Notes: generated by a model from the sequence alone, not told the origin. Shown: positions 9,067 to 18,332, numbered from the stretch's first letter. The stretch is DNA of 34,234 nucleotides from Endomicrobiia bacterium (GCA_025060535.1 JANXCA010000012.1:1-34234); one strand, 5' to 3'. Numbers and translations are program-made.

Positions 9067-9966
9067 ATGAAAAGAAAATATATATATAAAGAGTTTGACA
9101 ATAATTTACAAAAGATTTTAAAAGAAGAAAATGTTTTTTTCTTTTATGGGAGTAATAATTATAGCATGTTAGAAACAATAAATAAAATAAACATTTCAAA
9201 TGAATTCATATATTGCTGGGAGGCAGATATTAAAGAAGTATTTAAAAAGTTAACTACTTTAGATCTTTTTAATCCAAAGATAAAAGTGGTTTTAAGATAC
9301 TTTGATAAAGCAACTAAGACATTTAGAAAAGACATATTTGAATTTTTACAAAAATATAAATTTTCTAATTATTTATTTATACTTTATGAAAAAGATCTTC
9401 TTTTAAAAGAGAGAGACGAGATAATAAATTATTTAATAGAAAATTTTATATCTGTAGAATATCCACAACCTACAAAAGAAGAAGTTATAGAAAATTTTAT
9501 CCCTAAAAAGATAAATTTTAATCTTCCATATGAAGTAAAGGAAATGCTTTGGGAGAATACAAACGATTTGTGGTTACTTTCTAATGAATTAGAAAAATTA
9601 TCCTATTTTATAAATGACAAAAAAAATAAGATTTCAAAAGAAGAAATAAATGAATGTTGTAATGAATATGATATGCCTGAGATAAAAGACTTAATTGAAG
9701 CAATAATTAATAATAGTATATATCAAAAGATAGGAGTTATAAATCAATTAGTTGTAAACAATTATACAGCTTTAGGAGTGATTAATAGTTTATATAGATA
9801 TTTTAGAAAACATTTCTTATTTAAGAAAATATCTACACAAAAAGCATATAAGATTCTTAAAGAAATACAATATGCGGATTATAAAATCAAAACATCTTCT
9901 AATAGTAAATATGTAGTAGAAAATTGTATTTTAAAAATAACCCAAATATATAATGATTTACTTTAA
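9067..9966 (+). CDS. holA: DNA polymerase III, delta subunit
   Basis: The delta subunit of the clamp loader opens the beta sliding clamp. The sequence has the degenerate nucleotide-binding start (FFFYGSNNY) of an AAA-like fold, then IYCWEADIKEVFKKLTTLDLFNPKIKVVLRYFDKA, which matches the family stretch for the clamp-opening region, and a helical C-terminus with NNSIYQKIGVINQLVVNNYTALGVINSLYRYFRKHF. At 299 residues it is somewhat shorter than typical (~340). Assignment rests on weak but colinear similarity and on the LptE-HolA-S20 gene order, which is frequent in Gram-negatives. Its last 9 bases overlap the end of rpsT on the opposite strand. Confidence 0.82.
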   Translation: MKRKYIYKEFDNNLQKILKEENVFFFYGSNNYSMLETINKINISNEFIYCWEADIKEVFKKLTTLDLFNPKIKVVLRYFDKATKTFRKDIFEFLQKYKFSNYLFILYEKDLLLKERDEIINYLIENFISVEYPQPTKEEVIENFIPKKINFNLPYEVKEMLWENTNDLWLLSNELEKLSYFINDKKNKISKEEINECCNEYDMPEIKDLIEAIINNSIYQKIGVINQLVVNNYTALGVINSLYRYFRKHFLFKKISTQKAYKILKEIQYADYKIKTSSNSKYVVENCILKITQIYNDLL

Positions 9967-10239
9967 TAGTTGATTTAGTTTTTTAGCTAAATTTGACTTT
10001 AAACGAGATGACTTATTTTTATGGAAGTAATGTGTTTTGGCGGCTTTATCTACTAATTTATAAAACTGTTGAAGTAATTTTTTTGCTTCTTCTATTTTTT
10101 TTTCAGAAATAGCTTTTAGAAATAATTTTTTTGTTTCTTTAATTTTATTTTTTAATGCTAAATTTCTTGCTCTTCTTTTTAGAGATTTTCGTAATTCTTT
10201 TAGAGCTGATGTATGACGACCAGTTTTAAGTTTAGCCAT
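9958..10239 (-). CDS. rpsT: 30S ribosomal protein S20
   Basis: A small basic helical protein that binds 16S rRNA early in 30S assembly. The 93-residue product begins MAKLKTGRHTSALKELRKSLKRRARN and has the family's KNKIKETKKLF, KAAKTHYFHKNKSSRLKSNLAKK pattern. On the minus strand AAAGGAG lies 6-12 bases before the ATG. It is the only minus-strand gene between 1 and 21071, and its 3' end overlaps holA by 9 bases in a convergent arrangement. Downstream, murJ diverges from it across 72 bases of very A/T-rich DNA. Confidence 0.95.
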   Translation of the reverse strand: MAKLKTGRHTSALKELRKSLKRRARNLALKNKIKETKKLFLKAISEKKIEEAKKLLQQFYKLVDKAAKTHYFHKNKSSRLKSNLAKKLNQLLK

Positions 10240-10279
10240 ATATTTTCTCCTTTTAATTTTTGTTTTTTTTTAGTTTTTT

Positions 10280-10308
10280 TATTTAATATATTTTATTTAT
10301 AAAATCAA
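10280..10308 (-). promoter_or_regulatory. Candidate sigma-70-type promoter for rpsT
   Basis: On the minus strand TTGATT (10308-10303) and TAAATA (10285-10280) are 17 bases apart. A transcript starting near 10273 would have a leader of about 33 bases carrying the AAAGGAG ribosome-binding site. The surrounding DNA is so A/T-rich that chance matches are frequent. Confidence 0.35.
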
Positions 10309-10311
10309 TAA

Positions 10312-11868
10312 ATGAAAAAAAATAAAACAATTCTAAAAAATATGTCCTTAGTATCTTTTGGTATAATGATCTCAAGGATTTTAGGATATTTTAGAGATAT
10401 GTTGGTAGCAAGAGTATTTGGAGCAGGCTTCTATTCAGATGCTTTTTATGCAGCTTTTAGGATTCCAAATTTGTTTAGAAGATTGTTTGGTGAAAGTTCT
10501 CTTAATGCAGCTTTTGTACCTGTATTTAGTGAATACTCAAATAAGGAATCAAAACAAACTGCAGAAGAATTTCTTTCAGCGATTACTACTGTTATGGTTG
10601 TTTTGTTAGGGTTGATTAGTTTTTTAGGAATTGTATTTTCCTTACCTTTGACAAAGCTTATTACATTGGGTTTTTCAAAAGAAAAGCTATTTCTTACAGC
10701 ATCGCTTTTGCAGATAATGTTTCCGTATATGATATTTATATGTTTGGCTGCGTTAGGTTTGAGTGTCCTAAATTGTTTAAGAGTATTTTTTGTCCCTGCT
10801 ATGTCCTCAGCTTCGTTAAGTGTTGCAGAGATTTTTTTTATACTATTTATAGCATATTCTTTACCTGAACAAACTCGTATTTTTGGGTTAGCTGTAAGTG
10901 TTTTGGTAGGTGGAGTTTTGCAGTTTGGTATAAATTTTTTAATGGTTAGAACTCATTATAAAATAAAGCTAAATTTTAATAAATTTTTCTATTATCTAAC
11001 ACTTCCTGAAATTAAAAAAGTGTATATGTTGTTTTTACCAATAGTAGTCGGTTTTTCAATAGATCAAATAAATGCTTTGGTTGATACTTTTTGTGCTTCT
11101 TTTTTAAAAGAAGGCTCAATTTCTGCACTTTATTATTCTAACAGAGTTATGCAACTACCATTAGCTTTATTTGCTGTTTCTTTAACAACTGTAGCTTTAC
11201 CTCAGATGTCTCAAGAAGCACTAGAGTCTGACTATAAAGAACTAATCCAGACAATAATTCATTCTATAAGAAATATTTTATTTTTTATTCTTCCAGCATC
11301 TTTAGGTCTTGTTGTTTTAGGTAAAGATATAATAAAAACTCTTTTTGAATATGGCAAGTTTACTTCTTCTGCAACTTCAATGACTTATTCTTGTTTAGCA
11401 TTTTATTCTTTAGGACTTTTATTTTTTTCTACTACTAAAATTTTTACAAGTGTTTTTTACGCTCTAAAACAACCAAAATATCCAGTAAAGATAGCAGGTT
11501 ATATGGTGTGTTTGAATGCTGTATTAAATGTTATTCTTATGCAATTTTTAGAAGTTGGTGGTTTAGCTTTGGCTACTTCTTTGTCCTCTTTTTTAGCCTC
11601 TATACTTCTTTATATAAAGATAAGAAAAGTTTTAGATTTCAGGTTATCAGCAATTAGAGATATGTTAATTAAAGTGTTGCTTTCAAATATAATTTTTGTT
11701 ATTTTTCTTTTTTTGATTAAAATTTATATAAAAAATTCTTTTTTTATAACACTGATAGGAGTTATTTTAGGGGTGAAAATTTATTTTTTAATAACTAAGT
11801 TATTTAAAATTGAAGAAGCACAGATAATTTCTTCTTTTCTAAAAAAATTATTTGCTTTTTATGACTGA
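10312..11868 (+). CDS. murJ: Lipid II flippase MurJ (MviN family)
   Basis: MurJ moves lipid-linked peptidoglycan precursor across the inner membrane. The 518-residue product has about 14 hydrophobic helices and the family's N-terminal pattern: SFGIMISRILGYFRDMLVARVFGAG, then DAFYAAFRIPNLFRRLFGESSLNAAFVPVFSEY. Arginines R20 and R26 regions and the RIPNLFRRLFGE loop are hallmarks. There is no Shine-Dalgarno before the ATG; instead TATAAA (10298-10303) lies 8 bases upstream of it, which would give a leaderless or near-leaderless mRNA if used, although its -35 match is poor. The 3' end overlaps uvrC by 8 bases. Confidence 0.95.
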   Translation: MKKNKTILKNMSLVSFGIMISRILGYFRDMLVARVFGAGFYSDAFYAAFRIPNLFRRLFGESSLNAAFVPVFSEYSNKESKQTAEEFLSAITTVMVVLLGLISFLGIVFSLPLTKLITLGFSKEKLFLTASLLQIMFPYMIFICLAALGLSVLNCLRVFFVPAMSSASLSVAEIFFILFIAYSLPEQTRIFGLAVSVLVGGVLQFGINFLMVRTHYKIKLNFNKFFYYLTLPEIKKVYMLFLPIVVGFSIDQINALVDTFCASFLKEGSISALYYSNRVMQLPLALFAVSLTTVALPQMSQEALESDYKELIQTIIHSIRNILFFILPASLGLVVLGKDIIKTLFEYGKFTSSATSMTYSCLAFYSLGLLFFSTTKIFTSVFYALKQPKYPVKIAGYMVCLNAVLNVILMQFLEVGGLALATSLSSFLASILLYIKIRKVLDFRLSAIRDMLIKVLLSNIIFVIFLFLIKIYIKNSFFITLIGVILGVKIYFLITKLFKIEEAQIISSFLKKLFAFYD

Positions 11869-13225
11869 AGAATTAAATTATCAAATTAAAAATATTCCAA
11901 AGCTTCCTGGTGTGTATTTGATGCGAGATGCTTCAGGTAAAATAGTATATGTAGGCAAAGCCAAAAATCTTTACTCTCGTATAAGGTCTTATTTTGTAAA
12001 GAATGAAGATTTCAGATTAATAGGTGTAATGTTTTATAGTATAAAAAACATTGATTATATAGTATGTGGTTCAGAAAAAGAAGCATTGATATTAGAACAG
12101 AAACTTATAAAAAAACTTCAACCACAGTATAATATAATATGGCGTGATGATAAATCATATTTGATGATTTATATAGACAAATCCGATATTTTCCCAAAGC
12201 TCAATTTTATCCGTTATAAAGAATATCTAAATAAACAAAAAACCCAAAAATCTAAATCTATAATTTATTTTGGCCCTTATCCTTCAGCAAAACAAATAAA
12301 ATCTGTAGTTAGGTTTATTACAAAATTATTCAAAATTCGCAGATGTAAATATGATTCTAAATTATTTTTTAATCCTCAACTAAAAAACAAATTTACTTCT
12401 TGTATTTATTATCAAACAAAGCAGTGTGTAGCTCCTTGTATTTTAGCAACTTATCCAGAAAAGAAAAAAGAAATAGAAGCAACTTATAAAAATCTCATAA
12501 AAAATGTGATTTTATTCCTCAAAGGTAGGAATAAAAAGTTAATAGACGAACTAAAGTCTAAGATGAAGTATTACTCAGATAATTTAAATTTTGAACAAGC
12601 AATTATTCTTAGAGACACTATTAATTATTTATCAAATATTTTTTCAAAATGTATAATAAAACAGATAGAAGAAAAAGATATATTAGATATAACAATACAA
12701 AAAATTGAGGTGTTAAAAAAATTAAAAGAAAAACTTAATTTAAAGTCAATACCTGTAATAATAGAAGCTATTGACATTTCCACTTTTCAAGGAGTTGGTT
12801 CTTGTGGATCTGTTGTTAGGTTTGTAAATGGTTATCCTGATAAACAATCTTACAGAAGATATAAAATAAAAACTTTGAATGAATTTCAAGTTGATGATTA
12901 CACAATGATAAAAGAAGTCGTAGAAAGAAGATATAAAAGATTACTAAATGAGAAAAAAGAACTACCAAACTTGTTAATAATAGATGGTGGTAAAGGTCAA
13001 CTTAATGTTGCATTTGAAGTTTTAAAAGAAAACAATCTTCAGGAAAAAATAGATATAATCTCAATTGCCAAAAATGAAGACAGAGTTTATACTTTAAATA
13101 CTGATTTAGCAATATTTCTTTCTACTTCTGAAGAAGATAATTTATTAAGGTATATTAGAGATGAAGCTCATAGATTTGCTATAAAGTATAATAAAGTTTT
13201 ACTAAGAAAGAAACTGAAAATATAA
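11861..13225 (+). CDS. uvrC: Excinuclease subunit C, short form without helix-hairpin-helix tail
   Basis: UvrC makes both incisions in nucleotide excision repair with UvrA and UvrB. ATG at 11861 is preferred over an in-frame TTG at 11852. Domains in order: GIY-YIG nuclease (PGVYLMRDASGKIVYVGKAKNLYSRIRSYF, residues ~15-45), the four-cysteine Fe-S pattern (IRRC, TSC, KQC, APC), a UVR helix pair that binds UvrB (NFEQAIILRDTINYL) and the RNase-H-like nuclease with its acidic and histidine residues (EAIDISTFQG, IIDGGKGQL, IRDEAHRFAI). The product is 454 residues and stops 12 residues after HRFAI, where most UvrC proteins (about 600 residues) continue into the HhH DNA-binding domain. The next gene starts 2 bases after the stop, so there is no room for a frameshifted tail. 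Confidence 0.9.
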   Translation: MTEELNYQIKNIPKLPGVYLMRDASGKIVYVGKAKNLYSRIRSYFVKNEDFRLIGVMFYSIKNIDYIVCGSEKEALILEQKLIKKLQPQYNIIWRDDKSYLMIYIDKSDIFPKLNFIRYKEYLNKQKTQKSKSIIYFGPYPSAKQIKSVVRFITKLFKIRRCKYDSKLFFNPQLKNKFTSCIYYQTKQCVAPCILATYPEKKKEIEATYKNLIKNVILFLKGRNKKLIDELKSKMKYYSDNLNFEQAIILRDTINYLSNIFSKCIIKQIEEKDILDITIQKIEVLKKLKEKLNLKSIPVIIEAIDISTFQGVGSCGSVVRFVNGYPDKQSYRRYKIKTLNEFQVDDYTMIKEVVERRYKRLLNEKKELPNLLIIDGGKGQLNVAFEVLKENNLQEKIDIISIAKNEDRVYTLNTDLAIFLSTSEEDNLLRYIRDEAHRFAIKYNKVLLRKKLKI

Positions 13226-13227
13226 AA

Positions 13228-13917
13228 ATGGATGGAAAAATTATTTTAAAAAATGTTTCCAAAGTTTATCAAAAAGGTAAAATTAAAGTAGAAGCATTAA
13301 AAAACATAAATCTTGAAATTGAAAAAGGTGAGTTTGTGGTAATTATGGGACCATCTGGAAGTGGAAAGACCACACTACTTAACATTATAGGTTGTTTAGA
13401 TATTCCTACAGAGGGAGAGATTATCTATAATGGTAAAACACTTAAAAATCTCTCAGAGGATGAACTTTCAGAATATAGGAAACAAAATATAAGTTTTATT
13501 TTCCAGTCTTTTAATTTAATTCCTGTTCTTACCGTAAAAGAAAATATAGAATTACCACTCGTTATAGAAAAACATCTTTCTTTAAAGGAAAAAGAAAAAA
13601 GAGTTTTAGAACTTATTGAGAAGGTTGGACTTAGTGGTATGCAAGACAGATACCCATATGAGTTATCAGGAGGTCAGGAGCAGAGAGTTGCAATAGCAAG
13701 AGCTTTGGTAAAAAAACCTTTAGTAGTTTTAGCTGATGAACCAACAGCAAATCTTGATTCTCAAACTGCGATTGAAATTATACAGATTATGCGTGAAATG
13801 AATGAAAAAGAAAAAACAACTTTTATTTTTTCAACACACGATCCCAAGATAGAAAAATTTGCAAAAAGGATTATAATTCTTAAAGACGGAAGTATCTATT
13901 CAGATATGAGAATTTAA
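13228..13917 (+). CDS. LolD-like ABC transporter ATPase (MacB/LolD/FtsE class)
   Basis: ATPase that drives FtsX-type permeases, most often for lipoprotein release or other envelope work. All ATP-binding motifs are present in 229 residues: Walker A GPSGSGKTT (~41-49), Q-loop FIFQSFNLIPVLTVKENIELPL, signature LSGGQEQRVAIARAL, Walker B VVLADEPTANLDS and switch histidine STHDP. The signature has GQEQ in place of the usual GQQQ. It begins 2 bases after uvrC and 1 base before the first permease gene, so the downstream five genes appear to form one unit. LolD itself is likely but MacB-type function cannot be excluded from sequence alone. Confidence 0.9.
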   Translation: MDGKIILKNVSKVYQKGKIKVEALKNINLEIEKGEFVVIMGPSGSGKTTLLNIIGCLDIPTEGEIIYNGKTLKNLSEDELSEYRKQNISFIFQSFNLIPVLTVKENIELPLVIEKHLSLKEKEKRVLELIEKVGLSGMQDRYPYELSGGQEQRVAIARALVKKPLVVLADEPTANLDSQTAIEIIQIMREMNEKEKTTFIFSTHDPKIEKFAKRIIILKDGSIYSDMRI

Positions 13918-13918
13918 T

Positions 13919-15193
13919 ATGCTTTTAAAAATAGCAATAAGAAATGTATTTAGACACAGAAGAAGAACAATACTCACTGTTTTAGTGATGTCTGTAGGAG
14001 TTGTATTTTTTATATTTTTTGATTCTCTTTTTATTGGAATAGATAAGATGCTTATAGAAGAACTTCTTAAATATCAAGATGGTGCGATTGTGATTTATTC
14101 AAAAGAATATGCTCAAAACAAAAAAGCATATCCATTAGATAAACCTATAAAAAATCCTCAAAAAATTGTAAATCTTGTTAAATCTTTTAAAGATATAGAG
14201 GTTACTTTTAGAACAAATTTTCTTGCTGAGCTTATATATTTTGAAAAATCTAAATACATAGTAGCTACAGCGATAGATCCAACCACAGATACAAAAGTTT
14301 TTAATCTGCATAATAAAATAAAAGAAGGTAGATTCTTAATAGATGACAATCAATATGAGATTTTACTCGGCAAAAAACTTGCTGATGAATTTGGTGTGAA
14401 AGTAGGAGACACTGTTATTTTATCCGCATATACTAAATATAATACTTACAATGCGTTGGAATTTGTAGTATGTGGACTTTTAGAGACTCCGGTTCCTACA
14501 ATTAATGAATCCAGTGTTTTTCTAACTCTTAAGTGTGCGGAAGAATTACTTACACTTGATGGGAGTGTAACATCTGCACATATAAAAGTTCCTTGGAAAA
14601 AAGGCGAAAAGATAGCAACATATACTAAAAAGGTCTTATATATTGTTGAAAGACTAAAAAAAGAACTTTATAGTGAATATGAAATTTATTCATTTAGAGA
14701 ATTATATAATGATTTTATAGTTTTAATGGATCAAAAAAAACTTTCATCGTTTATAATTGTATTTTTTCTTTTATTAATTTCAGCTGTAGGTATTGCAAAT
14801 ACTATTCTTATGGCAGTATATGAAAGGATAAAAGAGATAGGAGTGTTAATGGCTTTTGGTTTTAAACCGAAACAAATAAGAAAGTTGTTTTTACTTGAAG
14901 GGGTTGTTATGGGAGTGATAGGTGGTTTTTTAGGTTGTGTTTTAGCTGTGGGTTTAAATTTTTGGTTGGTGTATTCAGGGTGGAATTTAGAAGCACTTTA
15001 TGCTGAAGAGACAACAGGACTTAAAGCATCGCAGTTGGGGGTGCCTGTATGGGGAAGATTTTATGGTGAATGGAATATATATGCTTATTTATTTTGTTTT
15101 TGTTTTTGTATATTAGTTGCAGTTTTTTCTTCATATTTTCCAGCAAGATACGCTTCAAAGTTACAAGTTAGAGATTGTTTGAAGTTTGTATAA
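13919..15193 (+). CDS. FtsX-family ABC permease, LolC/E-like (first copy)
   Basis: Membrane subunit paired with the LolD-like ATPase. The 424-residue product shows the LolC/E and MacB layout: an N-terminal membrane helix after an arginine-rich start (AIRNVFRHRRRTILTVLVMSVGVVFF), a large periplasmic domain (~45-270) with LGKKLADEFGVKVGDTVIL, and three C-terminal helices including SAVGIANTILMAVYERIKEIGVLMAFGFKPKQIRKLFLLEG, the FtsX coupling motif. The C-terminus ends FPARYASKLQVRDCLKF, typical of the class. It uses an ATG right after the ATPase stop. The two permeases are paralogous but clearly diverged, as expected of a heterodimer. Confidence 0.9.
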   Translation: MLLKIAIRNVFRHRRRTILTVLVMSVGVVFFIFFDSLFIGIDKMLIEELLKYQDGAIVIYSKEYAQNKKAYPLDKPIKNPQKIVNLVKSFKDIEVTFRTNFLAELIYFEKSKYIVATAIDPTTDTKVFNLHNKIKEGRFLIDDNQYEILLGKKLADEFGVKVGDTVILSAYTKYNTYNALEFVVCGLLETPVPTINESSVFLTLKCAEELLTLDGSVTSAHIKVPWKKGEKIATYTKKVLYIVERLKKELYSEYEIYSFRELYNDFIVLMDQKKLSSFIIVFFLLLISAVGIANTILMAVYERIKEIGVLMAFGFKPKQIRKLFLLEGVVMGVIGGFLGCVLAVGLNFWLVYSGWNLEALYAEETTGLKASQLGVPVWGRFYGEWNIYAYLFCFCFCILVAVFSSYFPARYASKLQVRDCLKFV

Positions 15194-15204
15194 AATTTAA
15201 GAAT

Positions 15205-16479
15205 ATGATAAAAAAATTTTTTGATATAGTTTTTAGAAATATAAAACGTAACAAAAGAAGGACACTTTTAGCAGTTATTTCTGTAAGCTTAGCTGTGATG
15301 TTTGTTGTAATTTTACAAGGACTTGTGGATGGTATGGTAGAGAATATAATTAAAAACTCTACAAAAAATGAAACAGGACATATAAGGATTACCTCTAAGG
15401 AGTATTTAAGAAATATTCAATCTCCTTCACTACAGCATTTAATTTATAATCCTCAGGAAGTAATAAATTATATTTTATCTGATAAAAACTTATCTAAACA
15501 AATAAAATTAGTTACAGAAAGGATTAAATTTTTTGTAATTTTAAGATATCAAAATTTCAACAAAACTGCTTTGTGTATTGCTGGAGATATTGAAAAGGAA
15601 AAAGAACTTTTAATGTTAAACAAATCAATAATAGAAGGTGAATACTTGACTAAAAAATCAGCTAAAAAAGGAAACAGAGTATATAGAGAAGTAATAATTG
15701 GAGAAAAATTAGCAAAAATAATGAATTTAAAAGTAGGAGATACATTTTCTTTAATGTTGCAGCGTGTTGATTTTAGTATAAAAATTCCGAGTTTTTATGT
15801 AAGGGGTATTTTTAAAACAGGTTTGAATATGTTAGACGAAAATGTTTTTATGATGAATATAGAGGATGCAAAGGATTTATTAAACACAGATGATGCTATA
15901 TGTGAAATATTATTAATGTTGAAAAAATACCACAAAGCAGAGGAATTAACTGAGCATATAAATCAATTACTTTCTAAAAAGAAAGAATATGAATATCTTA
16001 TTGCTTCGGATTGGAAGGAAACATCTGGGTTTGTAAAGATGATTAATCAAGCAGTAGGAATTTATGATTTTTTGTATATAGCAGTGACATTTTTAGGAAG
16101 TTTTATAATAACAAATATCATACTTATGATAGTTTTAGAAAGAAGAAGAGAAATAGGTATTCTTAAATCTATGGGGTTTAAAAAATTCCACATTTTATTT
16201 TTATTTACATTAGAAGGAACAATTTTAGGAACTATTGGAAGTATATTTGGTGCAATTTTGGGTACAATAATTAACATACCATTATCTATATATGGCATAG
16301 ATTTTTCTTCTATGGGTAGTATGAATTATCCGATGGATAATGTTATAAGATGGAGTATAAATTTAACAAGTATTTTGTTAGCAGTAATTTTGGGGGTAGT
16401 GGTGTCTTCTATAATGTCAATTTTGCCTTCAAGATATGCTGCTAAGATGAAACCAGTTGATGCATTAAAAACTTTTTAG
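15205..16479 (+). CDS. FtsX-family ABC permease, LolC/E-like (second copy)
   Basis: Partner permease of the preceding gene. ATG at 15205 is chosen because the protein then starts MIKKFFDIVFRNIKRNKRRTLLAVISVSLAV, the normal N-terminal helix; an in-frame TTG at 15175 would only add residues overlapping the upstream gene. The layout repeats: periplasmic domain with IGEKLAKIMNLKVGDTFSLML, the coupling segment NIILMIVLERRREIGILKSMGFKKFHILFLFTLEG, and an ending LPSRYAAKMKPVDALKTF. The product is 424 residues. The 30-base gap after its stop is filled by one copy of a G/C-rich repeat (16485-16504) just before the LolA-like gene. Confidence 0.9.
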   Translation: MIKKFFDIVFRNIKRNKRRTLLAVISVSLAVMFVVILQGLVDGMVENIIKNSTKNETGHIRITSKEYLRNIQSPSLQHLIYNPQEVINYILSDKNLSKQIKLVTERIKFFVILRYQNFNKTALCIAGDIEKEKELLMLNKSIIEGEYLTKKSAKKGNRVYREVIIGEKLAKIMNLKVGDTFSLMLQRVDFSIKIPSFYVRGIFKTGLNMLDENVFMMNIEDAKDLLNTDDAICEILLMLKKYHKAEELTEHINQLLSKKKEYEYLIASDWKETSGFVKMINQAVGIYDFLYIAVTFLGSFIITNIILMIVLERRREIGILKSMGFKKFHILFLFTLEGTILGTIGSIFGAILGTIINIPLSIYGIDFSSMGSMNYPMDNVIRWSINLTSILLAVILGVVVSSIMSILPSRYAAKMKPVDALKTF

Positions 16480-16484
16480 CCCTT

Positions 16485-16504
16485 TCTCCCAATGCGGGTT
16501 TGGG
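16485..16504 (+). repeat. Copy 1 of a short G/C-rich repeat (CCCAATGCGGGT element)
   Basis: The core TCTCCCAATGCGGGTTTGGG matches positions 20534-20553 at 18 of 20 bases. CCCA and TGGG can pair as a 4-base stem with a 9-base loop. It fills the gap between the second permease and the LolA-like gene. An ATG inside it (16492) is in frame with that gene but is best read as part of the repeat. Confidence 0.6.
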
Positions 16505-16509
16505 TAAAA

Positions 16510-17238
16510 ATGAAAAAATTTTTAACATTCATTTTTGTTTTTATCTTTACTGATTTGTTTTCTATATCTGTTGATGAAATTTTGAAGAGAGTTGAACAAA
16601 ATTTGAGTTTTAACTCATTGATAATGACTGTTCGGATGGAGATATTTTCTCCTAATCAACCTATAAGGATAAAAAAGTTTAAAGCATGGATTAGTGATAA
16701 AAACTCTTATGTAGAGTTTTTAAATAAGGAAGACAAACACATAAGATATCTTAAACTTGACAAAAAGATGTGGATTTATGATAAAGAAGAAAACAATACA
16801 TTTTTGATTTCCGGCCATCTGCTTAAGCAAGGTATGATGGGAAGTGATGTTTCTTATGAAGATATTCTAGAGCAGGAAAAGATTTATGAAAAGTATAAAC
16901 CAGAACTTCTTAAAGAAGAAAAATTCAATGAAAGAGATTGTTATGTTGTAGTTTTAACGGCTAAAGTTAAGCAAGTTAGTTATTTTAAACGAAAAATGTG
17001 GATTGATAAGGAATACTTTGTGCCTCTAAAAGAAGAGGTTTATTCAAAAAATGATAAATTACTTAAAGTGTTTGAGTCGAGTGATATTAAGTTTTATAAA
17101 AATAAAGCCTACCCTACAAAAAGTGTTATTTCAGATAAACTCAAAAAAGATACAAAAACTGAAATAATTATTGAAGAGATAATTTTTGATGTAGAAATAC
17201 CTCAAGATTTTTTTAGCTGGCGTCATTTAGAAAGATGA
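16510..17238 (+). CDS. LolA-like periplasmic protein (outer membrane lipoprotein-sorting type)
   Basis: The LolA-fold family of periplasmic carriers binds acyl chains or lipoproteins and ferries them to the outer membrane. The product starts with an export signal (MKKFLTFIFVFIFTDLFS) and continues with the family pattern: DEILKRVEQNLSF near the N-terminus, then MTVRMEI, KAWISDKNSYVEFL, LKLDKKMWIYDKEENNTFLISG, MMGSDVSYEDI, RKMWIDKEYFVPLKEEVYSKNDKLLKVFE. ATG at 16510 is preferred; an in-frame ATG at 16492 lies inside the G/C-rich repeat and would place charged residues before the signal peptide. It overlaps the barrel gene by 4 bases. Position directly after two LolC/E-like permeases supports a carrier role, though its cargo is unknown. 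Confidence 0.8.
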   Translation: MKKFLTFIFVFIFTDLFSISVDEILKRVEQNLSFNSLIMTVRMEIFSPNQPIRIKKFKAWISDKNSYVEFLNKEDKHIRYLKLDKKMWIYDKEENNTFLISGHLLKQGMMGSDVSYEDILEQEKIYEKYKPELLKEEKFNERDCYVVVLTAKVKQVSYFKRKMWIDKEYFVPLKEEVYSKNDKLLKVFESSDIKFYKNKAYPTKSVISDKLKKDTKTEIIIEEIIFDVEIPQDFFSWRHLER

Positions 17239-18329
17239 GATTTTTTATATTGGTTTATCTTTTAACAAATTTTTTCTCTAACATTTTTACACAGAATATT
17301 TTAGATATTTCGGGACATTTTTTTAATTCTTTTGGAGTTGTGTATTTTGATGATGTTTCTTTTTTAAAAGACACTTCTTATTTAGGTATAAGTACATTAA
17401 GATTAAACTTTATAAATGAATTTAAAAATTTTATAAAGATTGATGGAAGCACAGATTTTAGTATCCTTTATGGATTTTATAGTGAGCTCTTCTCAAGATT
17501 AGAAAATTCAACAAAGCTAAATGATAATGTTTTTTTAGAAGTAAATGTTCGGAAGTTATACATTATGTTTAAATATAGTTTGTTAGATATTTATTTAGGA
17601 AGACAACTTTTAAAATTCGGTGAAGGTTATATATTTAGTCCTTTAAATCAATTTTCAAAAATTGATTTAAAAGATATAAGTTTTTCAAGAATAGGTTCTG
17701 ACTCTTTACGAGTTAAAATCCAATTTTCTGACACAGGATATTTTGAAAAAATAATTATTTCGGATTTTAAATCTACAGATTATGTTTTAAAACTTAATTC
17801 TTTAGTTTGGAATTTAGACACAAGTGTAGTAAGCATTTATCATAAAAAACTAAACTGGTTATCTTTTGGTTTTTCTCTTAAAGGAGATTTGGTTTTAGGG
17901 ATATGGAGTGAAGTTTTGTATAATTTTGCGCAAGATATATCTAAAAATTTCTATAGCTATTTAGTAGGTGTTGATTATTCCTTTTTAGAGAAGATTTTAT
18001 GTAGAATAGAGTATATTTATAATTCTTACAATATAGAAAATTTTTTACAAGAAGTTATGTATTTATCTAATTATCCGTTTATTTCAGAAAATTATTTAGC
18101 AACGCAGATAGAGTTTATTTTTGACTTTTTTAATAATCTGACTTTATTATCTATTACTAATCTAACAAACAATTCTAATTTTTTTATTTTCTCATACAAA
18201 AGAAACTTGTTACAAAATCTTGATTTGTCTTTTACTTTAAGATATACAACTAAAAACTTTTTCGGCATAAAAGATTTTTTAGATTTTAAAATGTTAACTT
18301 TTTTGATTGGTTTAAATATAAAATACTAA
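17235..18329 (+). CDS. Putative outer-membrane beta-barrel protein
   Basis: The 364-residue product has an N-terminal export signal (MRFFILVYLLTNFFSNIFTQ) followed by alternating hydrophobic and polar segments typical of transmembrane beta strands (LRLNFINEFKNFIKIDGS, VRKLYIMFKYSLLDIYLGRQL, LDLSFTLRYTTKNFF) and ends in tyrosine (GLNIKY), consistent with the aromatic terminal residue of barrels inserted by BamA. The YLGRQLLKFGEGYIFSPLNQF stretch resembles porin-like families that often follow LolA-type carriers in export clusters. It starts inside the last 4 bases of the carrier gene. The barrel call is by pattern, not by a recognised family. Confidence 0.65.
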   Translation: MRFFILVYLLTNFFSNIFTQNILDISGHFFNSFGVVYFDDVSFLKDTSYLGISTLRLNFINEFKNFIKIDGSTDFSILYGFYSELFSRLENSTKLNDNVFLEVNVRKLYIMFKYSLLDIYLGRQLLKFGEGYIFSPLNQFSKIDLKDISFSRIGSDSLRVKIQFSDTGYFEKIIISDFKSTDYVLKLNSLVWNLDTSVVSIYHKKLNWLSFGFSLKGDLVLGIWSEVLYNFAQDISKNFYSYLVGVDYSFLEKILCRIEYIYNSYNIENFLQEVMYLSNYPFISENYLATQIEFIFDFFNNLTLLSITNLTNNSNFFIFSYKRNLLQNLDLSFTLRYTTKNFFGIKDFLDFKMLTFLIGLNIKY

Positions 18330-18332
18330 ATT

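Noticed and set aside
16492-16509. Upstream ATG of the LolA-like gene.
   Set aside because: It lies inside the repeated element and would place RVWVK before a good signal peptide; the ATG at 16510 fits better.
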